Of a stretch of DNA of 64,000 nt, positions 24,897 through 36,350 are shown in pieces (the first letter of the stretch is position 1; the number at the start of each line of letters is the position of its first letter). The DNA comes from Symsagittifera roscoffensis (Eukaryota > Xenacoelomorpha > Acoela > Convolutidae): the NCBI RefSeq assembly GCF_963678635.1, contig NC_087066.1, forward strand, positions 6,105,954 to 6,169,953, in the 5' to 3' direction. The notes beneath the pieces are model-generated. The model was not told the DNA's origin and searched no databases. It saw only the letters and a list, made by a program, of their open reading frames with translations. The translations under genes were made by a program, and so were the position numbers.

Positions 24897-25345
24897 CTCG
24901 CACATCTATTGTGGAAAATCCAAAATGGTCGAAAGGTTATTACAGAGCTGAAAAGGCGGCGAAAAGTTTGGAAAGTAGCTTTTTACAGATATCTTCAATC
25001 AGTGGAAAAATCTCTTGCGAAATGTTTGTCACACTACCGCAACAACATCAGGATTTTGAACTTGGCATAGCCAGTTTACAATATCTGCAATCAGAGGGGT
25101 TGGAAATCCAAATCGTTATTGGAGAAATTGAAAGGCTTCTAGGGCTTTCAAAAATGGAAGAAATAGCTGCACTGCGAAAATCATACGCGAGAAGGTATTT
25201 AAATGCTGCAAAGAAGACTTCGCAACCTCCCGCTGATCGCCCGACGTTTTGCTGTTTGCTGTTTGCAACACTGCTTGACCCAGCCATTCATGCTGCATGC
25301 TTCGATGTGTTAAAAGAACTCTTAGAAGTTGAACTCAGAAGTTAA
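24897..25345 (+). CDS. Unrecognised protein with a TPR-like segment, terminal exon
   Basis: Open frame after a plausible acceptor (GATTCAG, AG at 24895-24896). Near its start is ENPKWSKGYYRAEKAA, which fits the second helix of a tetratricopeptide repeat (N-P-x-W-x-K-G-Y-x-R). The rest is helical with Leu/Glu/Lys, including LEIQIVIGEIERLLGL, and ends LKELLEVELRS. The stop is followed 19-27 bases later by AATAAA (25367-25372), so this is probably the 3' exon of a transcribed gene on the plus strand. It may belong with the frame at 24107-24875. Function unknown. Confidence 0.5.
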
Positions 25346-25366
25346 ATCGTTGGAGGGAACGCTACA

Positions 25367-25372
25367 AATAAA
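25367..25372 (+). terminator. Polyadenylation signal AATAAA
   Basis: Canonical hexamer about 20 bases after the stop codon at 25345. It supports a 3' end for the unrecognised plus-strand gene. Confidence 0.5.
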
Positions 25373-25457
25373 TGGAAACAGAGAAACTGCTCCATGAATT
25401 TCAGTGCTATCGTCATAGACAAGCTTGAAAAAAAGTCCTAAGTTTATCTTTATTTTT

Positions 25458-25986
25458 GTTCCGACTTTCGATACGAAAGTAACGGAATATTTGTGCTAGG
25501 GGTGGGTTTTTTTCTTCAGACAAATTTCGACTTTTTAACTAGCCATTTTGACGGAATTTTTTTATATCATTCAAAAGGTATTGTTGTCCTGAGCTCAAAT
25601 TGGAAAAGATATTTCACCTGTGATCATTTTTCGTAAAGTTATGGGGGTTTAAGGATTGCCATTTTGGCCAATTTGGGACAATTAACGCGCAATATATTTC
25701 GCGCTATTAACGCGTAAGCGGAGAGTTAATCCGCCTTAAAAACGTTCCAAATTGGTTGAAAGAAGCTTATTTGCCATAAGTGTTTTATTACAAGGAGCTA
25801 AATCTATCTTTTTGTACTTTAAATGGCGTGTGGGGGATGATTTTCATTAAAAAATTTCAAATTAAAAAAAAAAACATTTTTATTTTTTTTATTTTATTAA
25901 ATTTAGTTTTTTAATGTTATTACTGCTCCATAAAACCTTAAAAGGCAGTCGGAACATTCAAGGCTTCGCCCTGATACGAGCAGTCT
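25458..25986 (+). repeat. Hairpin-ended interspersed repeat, copy a
   Basis: Starts GTTCCGACTTTCGATACGAA, whose arms (TTCCG-ACTTTCG and CGAAAGT-AA-CGGAA) fold into an imperfect hairpin. The middle holds TTAACGCGC ... GCGCTATTAACGCG, another palindrome, and the end has GGCTTCGCCCTGATACGAGCA. Copies b (30925) and c (39941, inverted) share the same order. There is no open frame. Hairpins at both ends and a non-coding body suggest a non-autonomous mobile element of unidentified class. Confidence 0.8.
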
Positions 25987-26384
25987 TGTTATAGTTGAAA
26001 AAAAAAAGATTTTTTGGTACTAATCAATTTGTTTGGTTTCTCAACAAAACTAGATTAGAAGTTTGGTTTCAATGTTTGATTAGAAAGCACGGCGATTGTA
26101 TTGCAGTAATCTAAAAGAGCATTGCTTACTTTGGGAGTAATACCACGCCTAAAAGTAGCTTTTTTTGTTTTTAGTAAATTTGTGTAGTAAATGCGTTTAC
26201 CAATATTTTGGAGCATTTGCTATTTTAATATTTTTCATTGGGACCAAACAAGTATCTAGTACCTAATTTTTGTAAGCTTAAAATAATATCATCTCTATTT
26301 TCAAATTGAGTTCGTCTGTTGTTTTTAAAAGCTGGGGCGTATGAGCATGTTCTTCTACAAGCACGCAACAGTTGCTTCGAATAT
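25987..26384. other. Spacer between repeat copy a and the LINE 3' end
   Basis: AT-rich, no supported frame. Confidence 0.4.
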
Positions 26385-26412
26385 AAGAAAGAAAGAAAGA
26401 AAGAATTTATTT
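26385..26412 (-). repeat. (GAAA)n microsatellite at the LINE 3' end
   Basis: About six GAAA units on the plus strand. Read on the minus strand they are a (TTTC)n tail immediately beyond the LINE 3' UTR. LINEs without a poly(A) tail often end in such a microsatellite, so this marks the likely 3' terminus. Confidence 0.6.
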
Positions 26413-26889
26413 CTCACTGTTAATGGTAAATTTGCATATAAAAAGAATTTAAGTATGAAGCACCAGAAACAGTGAAGGGACAGTTAACGAACCCAACTTG
26501 GTTACTCAGCACTGCCCTTTTTATCAAATGAAGGACAAATTTGTAATCTTCAAAGACAAGGAAAAATATATAAATCTGAAAACATAAAAGATTTTGGAAA
26601 AGAAAAGTACTCAAGTTTGAATAAACATAAAGCAGCAGATTTAGGGCATTGTCTAGACAGATTAATGACATAAGGTCCACGCTCTGTATCAATATTTAAA
26701 GTGAGGTTCAATCGTAGTCGGTATAAAACCAAATTAAAGAAGAAGCTAGTTCAAATTCATCATTCATATTTTCTGAAACTCGCTAGTCGTAGGCATCCCT
26801 ACTCGGTTTCAAAAACAAAACTTGAACTTGTTCCCTTTACGGTTACTGCTTCTAGTAACTGTGTCCCATCCCTTCAAGCCTCTCTAACA

Positions 26890-27405
26890 TCAGCAGAACT
26901 GACTGGGGTCTAAACGGTCAGTAGACATCCAACTGAGCCCATGCGGCAGTAACCAGCGAACAAGCCCAAGTGTGGTCTTCAAGACGCCGAAGACGCATTG
27001 AAAACAATATACAAATATACTTAGAAAAAACTTCAAATAAGCAGGCACTCCACATCTGTCATCCTCCAGCATTATCCTTGCATCCACAAAAAAATTGTCA
27101 TAAAAAAAAACAAATTTGATTAGCTCTTCATTGCTTAATATAAACAAATTCCGAATTTCGTGGGCAATGCGTTGAATATCTGAATTTGAAACTTGATCAA
27201 AAAATTTTGGAATTAAGGAATTCTGTCTGAGTATATTAAAGAGCTTAGCTCCTCTGTAACTAATTGAAGCTCTTTGAATTTTGCTTTTGAAATTAGGATC
27301 TTTCATTAGATTAAGATTTGACCTTCTGGTCATATACGACGGTTTATCAAATACAAAAAGCTCGTTTAAAAAAGTTTCAGAGTGTAGTCCTGCTACTGAT
27401 CGCAA
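26890..27405 (-). pseudogene. LINE ORF2 C-terminal region
   Basis: This 171-codon frame contains ASISYRGAKLFNILRQNSLI. The S-Y-R-G-x-K-L-x-N-x-L pattern is common at the C-terminus of Jockey/CR1-type ORF2 proteins, downstream of RT. In this copy it is separated from the RT fragment by a frame break near 27410-27480. Beyond it, residues 110-171 are probably read-through into the 3' UTR. Confidence 0.65.
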
Positions 27406-27483
27406 AACAAAACTGAGGAGTCATATACATGCAGCTCTTGAACTGTTAAAAACTTTTCATCAGTGAAAACTTTTCGAATGCTT

Positions 27484-28260
27484 TCATATTTTCTTTTGAA
27501 AAAATAAATTGAATATTTTTTTTGGATAAAAAAGGGGTAAAAGGTTTGTGTAGGAAGTGCAACCATACACTAATATTCCATTTTGCAAAATGGGCTTAAT
27601 ATTAGAGCCATAATAATCAATCATAACAGTTTTGGGAACATAATGACGCATTTTCGAAACAATGCCACATTGTTTTCTAAGCTTGGATCGTATGAAATTA
27701 ACGTGAGAATTGAATGATAATTTGGCATCTACATAAACACCAAGATATTTGCATGACCCTTCAATTTTCAAAGGAATGCTATCAATAAACAATTGTTGGT
27801 TGGAAGCACTGTTAAGAGATAAACTAACTTTTTGTCCATATTTAGAGATAATTTATTCAAAAATAACCATTTATTTATAGCTTCTAAGTCTTGATTGAAG
27901 CTGTCAACCGAGCAATTTAGTCCCGTGACGTTTGTGTCGTCGGCAAATAGAAAAACTTTGCTATTTTACAGACTGTTGGAAGGTCGTTTATATATATAAG
28001 AAACATCAGAGACCCCAAAATGGATCCCTGTGGGACACCACATTCAAGATTTCGCCACGTTGATCACGTTTCACCAATTTGGACAAGTTGTTTGCGCTGC
28101 TTCAAGTAACTTTTAAACCAAAGTAGACTTTTCCCACTGACACCACATACATTTCTAGTTTATGAAAAAAAATTGTGATTCAGTGTGTCAAAGGCTTTTT
28201 TTAAATCAAGAAAAACTGTTCTCTTTGGTGATTTAGTTTTATCTAAGCGACATTTCTCTG
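27484..28260 (-). pseudogene. LINE reverse transcriptase, palm and thumb part
   Basis: The minus strand carries AFDTLNH (motif A, about 28200-28170), [20 protein letters not shown] (motif B region, about 28045-27980) and LFADDTN (motif C with the catalytic F-A-D-D, about 27952-27932). An open 102-codon segment follows with CKYLGVYVDAKLSFNSHV (27484-27792), the usual thumb sequence. All catalytic Asp residues are present, but the frame changes between motifs, so this copy cannot make one protein. Confidence 0.85.
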
Positions 28261-28788
28261 TTACTTAGGCAATAGCATCAACAGTACTGTGTTTTTTCGG
28301 AAACCAAACTGTTTGATATAAATTAGAGAGTTTGCTTCAAGATAGCTATACACTCGGTTGTACATTGCACGTTCAAATACCTTACTCCAGGTTACAAGAA
28401 GTGACATTGGCCGATAGTTACTGACATCCAATTTCAATCCTGCTTTGTATAAAGGATATGCTACCGCTTGACCCAGAGCGGTAGGAAAACACCCTGATTT
28501 AAGGGATAGTTCATTGAGTTTTTTCAGGAAGGGAACAATTGCGAAAGAACTAGCTTTAGCAATTAGATTACTAATTCCATCTATTCCAGAAGATAATTTC
28601 TTTTGTAGCGTTGAAAAAATGACTTCATATTCAGTAATTGAATTTAAACGCATGCAAAAACGAGGCTCTGAATAAAATTGATTGGATTCTAATTTGGGTA
28701 TTTGATTAGCTAAATGACTGCCAATAGAAGAAAAGAAGTCATTTAACTCATATGCGACAGATCTGATTGCACATCCAGGGGCAGTCAA
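28261..28788 (-). pseudogene. LINE reverse transcriptase, N-terminal fingers part
   Basis: The 175-codon frame has KLSSGIDGISNLIAK, VAYPLYKAGLKLDVSNYRPM and SLLVTWSKVFERAMYNRVYS. These are the RT fingers motifs of non-LTR elements (S-x-G-x-D-G-I, N-Y-R-P-x-S-L-L, S-K-x-F-E). It ends at IKQFGFRKNT, where a frameshift leads into the palm part. Confidence 0.9.
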
Positions 28789-28965
28789 CGTTTCGTTTCT
28801 TGGTTTTTGATTTTCTTAGCGGAGCATATTTATTTATTATCAAATCGTATCTAGATTGGAAATCTTCAAACAATTCATCAACTGAGGACGTGTTTTCGAA
28901 CCAGTTAATTTTCTGCAATTCATGCATTAAAGCGAAATTGAAGTTTTCGATTTGAGTTTTAGATT

Positions 28966-29690
28966 TTAAAAAAATGTATCGCGATAAGAATTTGAATATT
29001 GCATATGCGAGGTTGTGGTAATCAGCTCTAGGATAATGGGCAAGTGGTCAGAGAAGGTTTGATCTTCAAGCGTATAAGCATTGTTTACATCAACATCTTT
29101 TACTATTATGTGGTCCAGAAGAGTATCACATGTATTTCCTATTCGTGTTGGTTGTTTAATCACCTGTTCGAAGCCGTTGCCTTCTATAGAATCAAAATAC
29201 TTTGAAGAGAGGTTGTTAGTTTTTTGGATATCAATATTAAAATCACCGCATATTATTACCCGATCATTTTTGGCAGAAATTGTGTCGAGAACATGTTCAA
29301 ACTGGTCTATAAAGTAAAACTTGTCTGTTTTAGTAGGGTTGTACACCAACATTATCAAGAAGAATTCTTGATTAATCCTAACCAAAATTGTTAAACTTTC
29401 TTCAAGTTCCGCTGGTAGTTATTCGATTAAAATTATATTTTCTTTCAATTGTATCATCACCCCTCCTCCAGTACTTGCTCTTGGCTTACTAATTACCTCT
29501 TGATAACCGTTTATTTTTTAGCTGTGTTTGTCATCATATTCATGTAACCATGTTTCGCTTAGGCAAATATTATCAGGTGGTGACTCAAGGGAATTTACAA
29601 GTGCTTCCAACTCATCATGGTGTTTACGTAAAGATTGTACATTCATGTGGAATATTTTAGCAACTTTTGAAAAAAAAATTAAGGTTTTTG
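28966..29690 (-). pseudogene. LINE EEP endonuclease domain
   Basis: The open segment 28966-29385 has RVIICGDFNIDI (catalytic Asp/Asn of the exonuclease-endonuclease-phosphatase fold) and FSDHLPIILEL (the catalytic S-D-H). Upstream, in a broken frame, are NVQSLRKHHDELEALV and NICLSETWL (about 29650-29570), with the conserved Asn and Glu of the N-terminal half, and TGGGVMIQL (about 29480). This nicks target DNA for target-primed reverse transcription. A stop lies near 29418. Confidence 0.85.
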
Positions 29691-29716
29691 CAAGGGAATG
29701 GTTTTGATAATGGTTG

Positions 29717-30655
29717 CTATTGCTTTACGAAGCAGCTTTCTATTTGATTCATTGAGTATTGCAGCTTCATTCCTCCTTCATAGAGTCCTCGTACACAATG
29801 CGTTGAATTGTCATCCTTGAATTTGAAAAAAATACTCCCTTCTCTTGTCCAGATAGATTCGAATCTTCCGTCTTGTTTCATAAGGTTGAAAAACTTGAGT
29901 CGCGGGGCCGTTAGGTCTTCGAAAACTTTGACTAAGCTCATCGATTGAGATTGGTTCAAATTCCTTTTTTTTCGGAGAAGTTCTAGTTTTGACACTCGCC
30001 TACAGAAGCGTACAATCATTGGTCGAGCATTCGAATTTCTCTCAGGTAACCTATGGGCAATTGAGATATCTGATTTTTCAACCTGCGCACCCAATTCACT
30101 AGCTACACTTAACACTTTTCAATACTTTGATTGTAGTCTTCAAAAACCTTTTGGCCGTTATCGGCTGTTCTCTTCACTTCCGGTAATCCAATTATCCGCA
30201 CATTGTCTCGCCTATTGTATCCTTCTAGAAGTTCAGCTTCTGATACACTTTTCAAATTACATTTTCTCGTCTCCATCTCTATTGTTTCCATAGTCTCCTT
30301 TAACACTGACTCTTTAATATTCTGCAGTCCTTGATTGATTAAAGATTTGAAAATAGCTGATAGTGATGTTTCCAATTTTTCGACAATTTTTGGAATTTGA
30401 AACTCTTATACTTTCTCTATGGTTCATTCTATAGTCTCGTTCAGGCTGTGGTTGGCTTCAGATGCTGATTGCAAATCTGGGCTGAAAAAGACACACAATC
30501 GTTTTGAAGAGGATTTAGGGATCGGCGTCTGGTCTTGAAATCGTAGCTGTGGAATAGCATTGTCCGATTCTTGGACGCTCAACTCTTCTGTTCTCAACTC
30601 TTCTCCATTGGTCAGGTCGGTGTTTTCGATTTTACGTCTCTGAAACTATTTAATA
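29717..30655 (-). pseudogene. LINE ORF1 protein
   Basis: Two overlapping frames (30109-30375 and 29717-30115) plus an upstream open stretch to about 30650. In order: a Ser/Glu-rich head (EELSVQESDNAIP), a coiled-coil-like segment (ESVLKETMETIEMETRK), the RNA-binding-domain start RRDNVRIIGLPEV, then SIAHRLPE and RPMIVRFCRRVSKLELLRK, and a C-terminal segment. This arrangement is that of L1/CR1-type ORF1 nucleic-acid-binding proteins. The 7-base overlap of the two frames marks a single frameshift near 30110. Confidence 0.75.
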
Positions 30656-30924
30656 AAAATATTACAACAATTAGGCTTCTAGAAACACAAATAGGTCGAC
30701 AATTCACCTTTTGAAATATAACAATGCGGCACAATTGATGGTATTCGAAGTTTCAAAATTGCGTAAAGAACTCAAGTAGTTAAGATTTTAACTGTATATT
30801 AAAACATGCTTATAAAGTGTATACCTGCACAATCTTAAAAGCTTTGCAACGAAATTAAAAAGGCCTTTTTCATTACAACGAATTAACAATTTAGTTAATT
30901 TTTTATTACAACGAATTAATAATT

Positions 30925-31475
30925 GTTCCGACTTTCGATACGAAAGAAACGGAATATTTGTGCTCGGGGTGGGTTTTTTTTCTTCAGACAAATTGACAAA
31001 TTTCGACTTTTTAACTAGCCATTTTTGACGGAATTTTTTTTATCATTCGAAAGCTATTGTTGTCCTGAGTTTAAATTTACAAAGATATTTAACCTGTGAT
31101 CATTTTCTTTAGGTTATGAGGGTTTAAAGATTGCCATTTTGGCCATTTTGACCAATTTGGGACAATTAACGCGCGATATAATTCGCGCATTTAACGCGTA
31201 AGCGGAGATTTAATCCGTCTTAGAAATCGTTCCAAATTGGTTGAAAGAAGCTTGTTTGCCATAAAATATTTGTTACAAGGAGCGAAATCTATTGTTTTGT
31301 ACTTTATATGGTGTGTGGGGGGAAGATTTTTAAAGAAAAATTTTCAAGTTTTAGAAAAAAAAGTTTTTCATTTTTGTTTTATTTAATTTAATTTTTTTTG
31401 TTATGTTATTACTGCTCCATAAACGTTAAAAGGCAGTCGAAATGTTCAGGGCTTCGCCCTGAAACGAGCAGTCTG
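30925..31475 (+). repeat. Hairpin-ended interspersed repeat, copy b
   Basis: Same start (GTTCCGACTTTCGATACGAA), same internal TTAACGCGCGATATAATTCG palindrome and a perfect 3' GC hairpin (AGGGCTTCGCCCT) followed by GAAACGAGCAGTCTGG. Most of its length aligns with copy a by eye, with scattered substitutions and short indels. Confidence 0.8.
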
Positions 31476-33010
31476 GTTTAGTTAATTTTTTATTACAACT
31501 AACTTACAATTTAATTATTTTTTCATTTCTCAGACTGGAGCAGGCGAAAAAAATCAATCATTAGCCGATACACAATTTTTTTTCAGATGCGTGCCATACG
31601 ATCTGTTCTGAAAGCTAATGAGATCGAGATTGGGCTTGAATTATTAGCAAGAGACTGCATGCATAATCTTTGAACCATTAATGGCAACCTGTCGGTGAAT
31701 TGGAATAGCTTTGAATTGGGAGTGGGTGAAGTGGGTGGTCAAGTTAAGAAGTGGGTGGTCAGGCTTTTCAAATATTGATCGTCAGTCTCATAAAATTGAT
31801 CGTAAGACACTTCAGTCGGTTTTGATTTGTTTGTTTTTTTGTATCATTTATTGAGGGAAACAAAATTTCAAAATTTAAGAAAAAAAATTTGACTCTCAAA
31901 CTTTTTTGACACATCGTGCGTTCAATACACTGCCAAGCGAATATTTTACTAATTGTTAAATTTGGCTGACCAAATACCTGAAAAAAAATTGTTTCAAGCT
32001 TTTAAAGCATCAATTTTAAGGAGGGCAATTATAAAAATTTAGTCTCAATCTTCATCGACGGTTCCTGCACTCATTAACGTTGTTATCAATTTGGACTTAA
32101 GCAAATCAATGTGGTTTTGAATGTTGCAAGGACCGCGTCGATGTAGTTGTAGTTTTCGCTACACGAGATTTTGATTAGCATATGCTATTAGGTTATTCCA
32201 GATTTTTTGATCTTTTTAATACTGATGTTTCTTTAAACTTGAAATAAATCTTATTCCAGTTTTTTTCAACCTATACGAAAAATCATATAACCAGGACACT
32301 GCTTGGCAAAAATAATAGAAAAAAGAACAAAACATATATATGTATACAAATAGTTTTTATTCAGTTGGCATAGATATCAATCGAAATACATAATTTGCGT
32401 CCAGTTAACGTTGGGTAATTAATTTACAATTTTTGCCTAGATATCTAAATTTTACTCAAAAAAGTATTTTTAGAACATTTTTTGTTTGTTGTTTATTTGT
32501 GGCGTTATGTGTATATTTATATCCTACTAAATCCGAAAAAAATAACATACCATATACAGGCCTTAGAGAAAACTAATTCTATTTGGCTACTTGACGACCA
32601 GTTGCAGAAATTCCCGCCACAGCACACATTGTTATAATCATTGAATACATAAAACCTGAGGGCCTAAGACTGACTGGAAATCCTCGAGTTTCAATTGATA
32701 GCTCTATGGTATAAATTGATAGTAACTCCAATTAGTGCAATGAACGTCAATTTAGCCTTTTTCAAAGTCCTATAATCGCATGGGTAATTATTTTGCATAC
32801 GATAATCGACGAAGCAAAAACTTCGTAACTTCTATAAAAAATTTGGAACTTTAGACGTTCAGAAAAAGCCAAATATCTAAAAACATTTATTGCTATGGGA
32901 ACTAAGTCAACAGACAAAACAAAATAAACAAACGGACGATAGATCAGAAAATATAAAACTTCTACTTTGCAAAAACAACAGGTCCTGGCTTGATTCCATT
33001 AACAAGCCTT
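31476..33010. other. AT-rich stretch, no supported gene
   Basis: No frame with a recognisable domain. A short local duplication (GAAGTGGGTGGTCA) occurs near 31725 and 31750. Confidence 0.4.
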
Positions 33011-33605
33011 TGTCTTCTCAAACAGGTATCTTACCTCCAAACCAGATGCGCTGGACGAGGACTTGTGACAAAGTTCTTTACAAGAAATAAGTCTAGTAAC
33101 GGTTGCAGCACCCTGACTAATTGCAAGGGTAAAAAACGCTTTTTTACTTATACGAAATGAAAAAATTATTAAACTGGGATATGAACTGGCAGTGTAATAA
33201 GAGGACAGGGGTTCGTTGCGGTATAAGCGGCAAGAACGCACCATACTTGTTTTTAATTTGCTAGATTTTCAATGGCAAAAGAAGTTAAAACATAAACATA
33301 GCCTGCAGACAGTTGAAACAAAAAGAATGAAAGCAAGGAAACAAAAAATACTGACAAGTTTTTTGATGAAACTTCAATTTTCGAGCTCCAAAAATAATTG
33401 CCCTTTCAAGCTTTTTGAATTCCCCGAAAAATTTTTGATCGATACTTTGGATAACATTAACCCATTTTTGCAGTTCTATAGTCGCGTTTTTTTCCTTTTA
33501 ACAAAAAAAAGAACAGAAAGAAAAATCAAAAGTCAAACCTCAAAGAAGCAAATTCTGCATTTTTTCGTGTTAAAAACATCACCACCTATATAAGAGTTTG
33601 AATTA
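33011..33605. repeat. Composite short repeat related to 23.87 and 53.87 kb
   Basis: Contains TATCTTACCTCCAAACCAGA (compare 23900-23925 and its tRNA-like A box on the minus strand) and the palindromic GCACCCTGACTAATTGCAAG with GGTAAAAAACGC at about 33108. At its right end is ACATCACCACCTATATAAGA at about 33577, which recurs at 54006-54020, weakly at 52255, and beside the large inverted-repeat element. An open frame of 125 codons here looks incidental. Confidence 0.4.
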
Positions 33606-34229
33606 AGTTCAACATTAAATTTATGTCAGATAAGCACAATGCTCCGACCACGCTGATTAAAGAAAAACGAAAATGAAAAAAAAAACTTTTTTAATTAATA
33701 AGGTCCATAAATTGTTTTACTATAGAAAAATAAACCAAAATTTGATGTTTTCTGAAGTGCGCGTTTTTACTTGATTGATTGATATCTTTGTTAATTGATT
33801 AAGAAACCACACAACGAAATACACAATCAAACCACAGAATTATTAAAAACACAATCAAGTTTTTGAAAACGTTTAAAACAAAAAAAAATAAATTATTTAA
33901 CTGAGTGATTTAAGTAAAAACAAATCACAGTATAATCACGTTTGCGATTAGCAAGCTTTATCAGTTCGGAATGTAGACTTTTTTTGGTTTAGCAACTAGT
34001 CTAGCAAAACCAGTGGAATCAATTGCTGGCCTGCTCAAGCTTGCTGACATGCTTAACTACTGGTTGCAGGGTTTGTTAGCGGGAAATTTTTCAAAATCAA
34101 ATTGATTTTTTGTCAGTTTTATGGATTACCTGCCAAACTTTGTCAGTTTACTTGCAGGATGTAATAAATTTTTAGACAACTTTTCTAAATTGCTTTTTTA
34201 TAAAAAGTTCTAGTATGAAATGAGTTTCT
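33606..34229. other. AT-rich stretch, no supported gene
   Basis: Nothing recognisable. Confidence 0.4.
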
Positions 34230-34880
34230 AGGTTCAATCAAAACAACTGGTTGTGGGAAGTGCGCCTGCATGATCAAGTAAGCCTTATTTTTATTAATCA
34301 GAAAATTAGGGCCCTCGGAACAGAAAAACTTGATTTTTTGACCGTTTTTAGTTTTAGCCTTTTCTCAAAAACTACCAGCGCAAATCTGAAATTTTGGTTT
34401 CAATCCAAAGAAGGTTTGCGGGTTTTTGGGAAAATCCCTTGCATATTTAACCACGACCAAACTTTGTTATACAAAAAGTTATGGCCCTCGGAACAGTTAA
34501 ATTTTTGACCGTTTTTCTGACTTTCTCAAAACCTACGCTGTCAATTCTTGAGTTGATTTGATCAATTGAGAAACTCGGTATTGGAAATTTTCTCTGTTAA
34601 TGCGTCTACGGCCTTCTTGCAGCAAGAAGATTTTGTTTTCTGAAAGTCAATTTTTGAAATGTTGGCCGTTTTTTAGAAATTTTTGACTTTTCTATTTAAG
34701 TACCCTGTCAAATCTGAGATGAAGGATGCAATCAAATGAGCCGGTTGCAAGTTTGACTCATGTAGAAACGGCGTCTCCTTGTTTTTTGTAAGAAAAATGT
34801 TGTTTTTGAGGCGGTTTCAATTTCTCACAAATTTTCACCCTTCTTTTACTTTATACGTTGGTAGAGAAACAACTATGGTT
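34230..34880 (+). repeat. Minisatellite arm, inverted relative to 36.88-37.43 kb
   Basis: Degenerate repeats of GTGGGAAG-T-CGCCTGCAT, GGCCCTCGGAACAG, TTTTTGACCGTTTTT and AATCTGAAATTTTGG. The reverse complement of the same string order is found at 36.88-37.43 kb. Confidence 0.65.
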
Positions 34881-34889
34881 TTGGGCAAA

Positions 34890-36350
34890 ATTCAATAATG
34901 GAAAATGGGAAAAGTCCAGGGCCAACAGAACTAACTTCGCGCATGATTAAATTTACCGGAGATTGTTGACTTTCTGGAATTTTTGAAGTCCTTAAGGCAG
35001 TCTGGGACTCGGCTCTCGGCTAAAGCGAAAGTAAATCCTTCAGAAGCATCTAATTACTGGAACACGCATTGAAATATTTCAAAAAAGTGCAAGAAAAGCG
35101 TCTGAGACAATTTATAAACATAGATGGGATGCAATTTGGCTTTATGAGTGGTACATCAACTACCGATGCCATTTCTTCGACCCTGTTCTCGGAGATCTAA
35201 TCCTATGGGCTCTGAGGCAACAGAAAATTCCCAAAAACTTGGTACGACTAATAATGTGTCTGTGCATCGAGTCGAAAACCAGAGTAAGCCGGCCCCAAGA
35301 ACGCGGTGATTACTATGAAATTAAAGTAGGCCTGCATCAGGGATCGGCACTTAGCCCATAGCTGCTTATAATAATGATGGAAGAGGCAACAAGAAACGGT
35401 CGTTCTATGGTACCATTGGATATGCTATATGCAAACGAATTTGTGGTTTTCGCTGAAACGGAATCCTACTCTTTACAGAAATTGTATACTTGGAACAAGG
35501 CTTTTTCAAAACTTTTTCAAAACGCGGTTTAAAAATTAACGTGCATAAAACAAAGCATTTGATTTCAGGCCAAAAGTGTATTCCTCAAAAAACTTCAATT
35601 TATCCATGCGCTCGTTGTTTAAAGGGAGTCGGCGCGAGTTCTTGTAATCAATGGTTGCATAAAAATTCAGTGGTCAGAGGAAAACACCGAAAGATAATAC
35701 TAATTATGTTTGTTCAAGATGCAATAACTTTTCCAACTATCGCCCAAATTAGAATGCTGCTTTACGGATCAATCAAATTGAAAGCTCTGCTGTCTGGGTT
35801 ATATGACTTTTTGTGAAAAGGACGCAAAACGTGCATCATCAGTCAGAATAGCAGCTTTCTGGACAAAATGACGGCAAATTGCGCATCTGCTGCTGAATAA
35901 AGATTTTAACTTGATTACAAGGTATTATATCTACGGAACTTTTCTCCGGCCGGTTCTGATGTAATTCTCAGTAACCTGAGCGCAGACCGAGTCGATATCC
36001 AGCTATCTTAAGAGGCTGGTATGAAAGCTCTGCTTAGGATTACAGCAGTCACTCATAAAGACAAGAGTCACCAACGACGCAGTAAATAAAATGACAAGTC
36101 ATGTTGATCTGGACAAGCTACAAGTGCATTTGCGGCTACGATGGCTGGGCGATGTTCAACGAAGAGAAAATGACTATACGCTTAAGTCAAGATACCATGT
36201 TTCAGTCCCAGGGACAAAACCAGCAGGAAGGCCTAAAAAACGCAGGATCGATTATGCTAAACGAGACCGGAATACTTTAGGCCACAAGCCCAGACTGCTT
36301 TGATCGAATGGCATGGAAAAACGTGTTATCTTCCATTAGAAAGCTTGAAT
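34890..36350 (+). pseudogene. Dead LINE reverse transcriptase (second family)
   Basis: Plus-strand pieces in different frames are collinear with a non-LTR RT: ALRQQKIPKNLVRLIM and YYEIKVGLHQGSALSP (about 35210-35360, motif B region), then VPLDMLYANEFVVFAE (about 35408-35456), where the catalytic Y-A-D-D reads Y-A-N-E. Next comes KRGLKINVHKTKHLISGQKC with a Cys cluster YPCARCLKGVGASSCNQWLH (35490-35680). The C-terminal LRLRWLGDVQRRENDY and PAGRPKKRRIDY (36091-36303) follow. Many frame breaks and the lost catalytic Asp pair show it is inactive. It is a different LINE family from the one at 26.4-30.7 kb. Confidence 0.8.

Larger units (their letters stand above)
26385..30655 (-). mobile_element. 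Nearly full-length non-LTR retrotransposon (EEP endonuclease plus RT)
   Basis: Minus-strand element with ORF1 (about 30650-29717), then endonuclease (29690-28966), reverse transcriptase (28788-27484), a conserved C-terminal segment (27405-26890), about 0.5 kb of 3' UTR and a (TTTC)n tail. This is the layout of the Jockey/CR1-like LINEs: two ORFs, an apurinic-type endonuclease and no RNase H seen. Only a few stops and frameshifts separate the frames, so the copy is damaged but not old. It lies between repeat copies a and b, which have the same orientation. Confidence 0.85.

Noticed and set aside
33216-33593. 125-codon plus-strand frame
   Set aside because: Lys/Phe-rich, no domain, and lies within a composite repeat; likely chance in AT-rich DNA.
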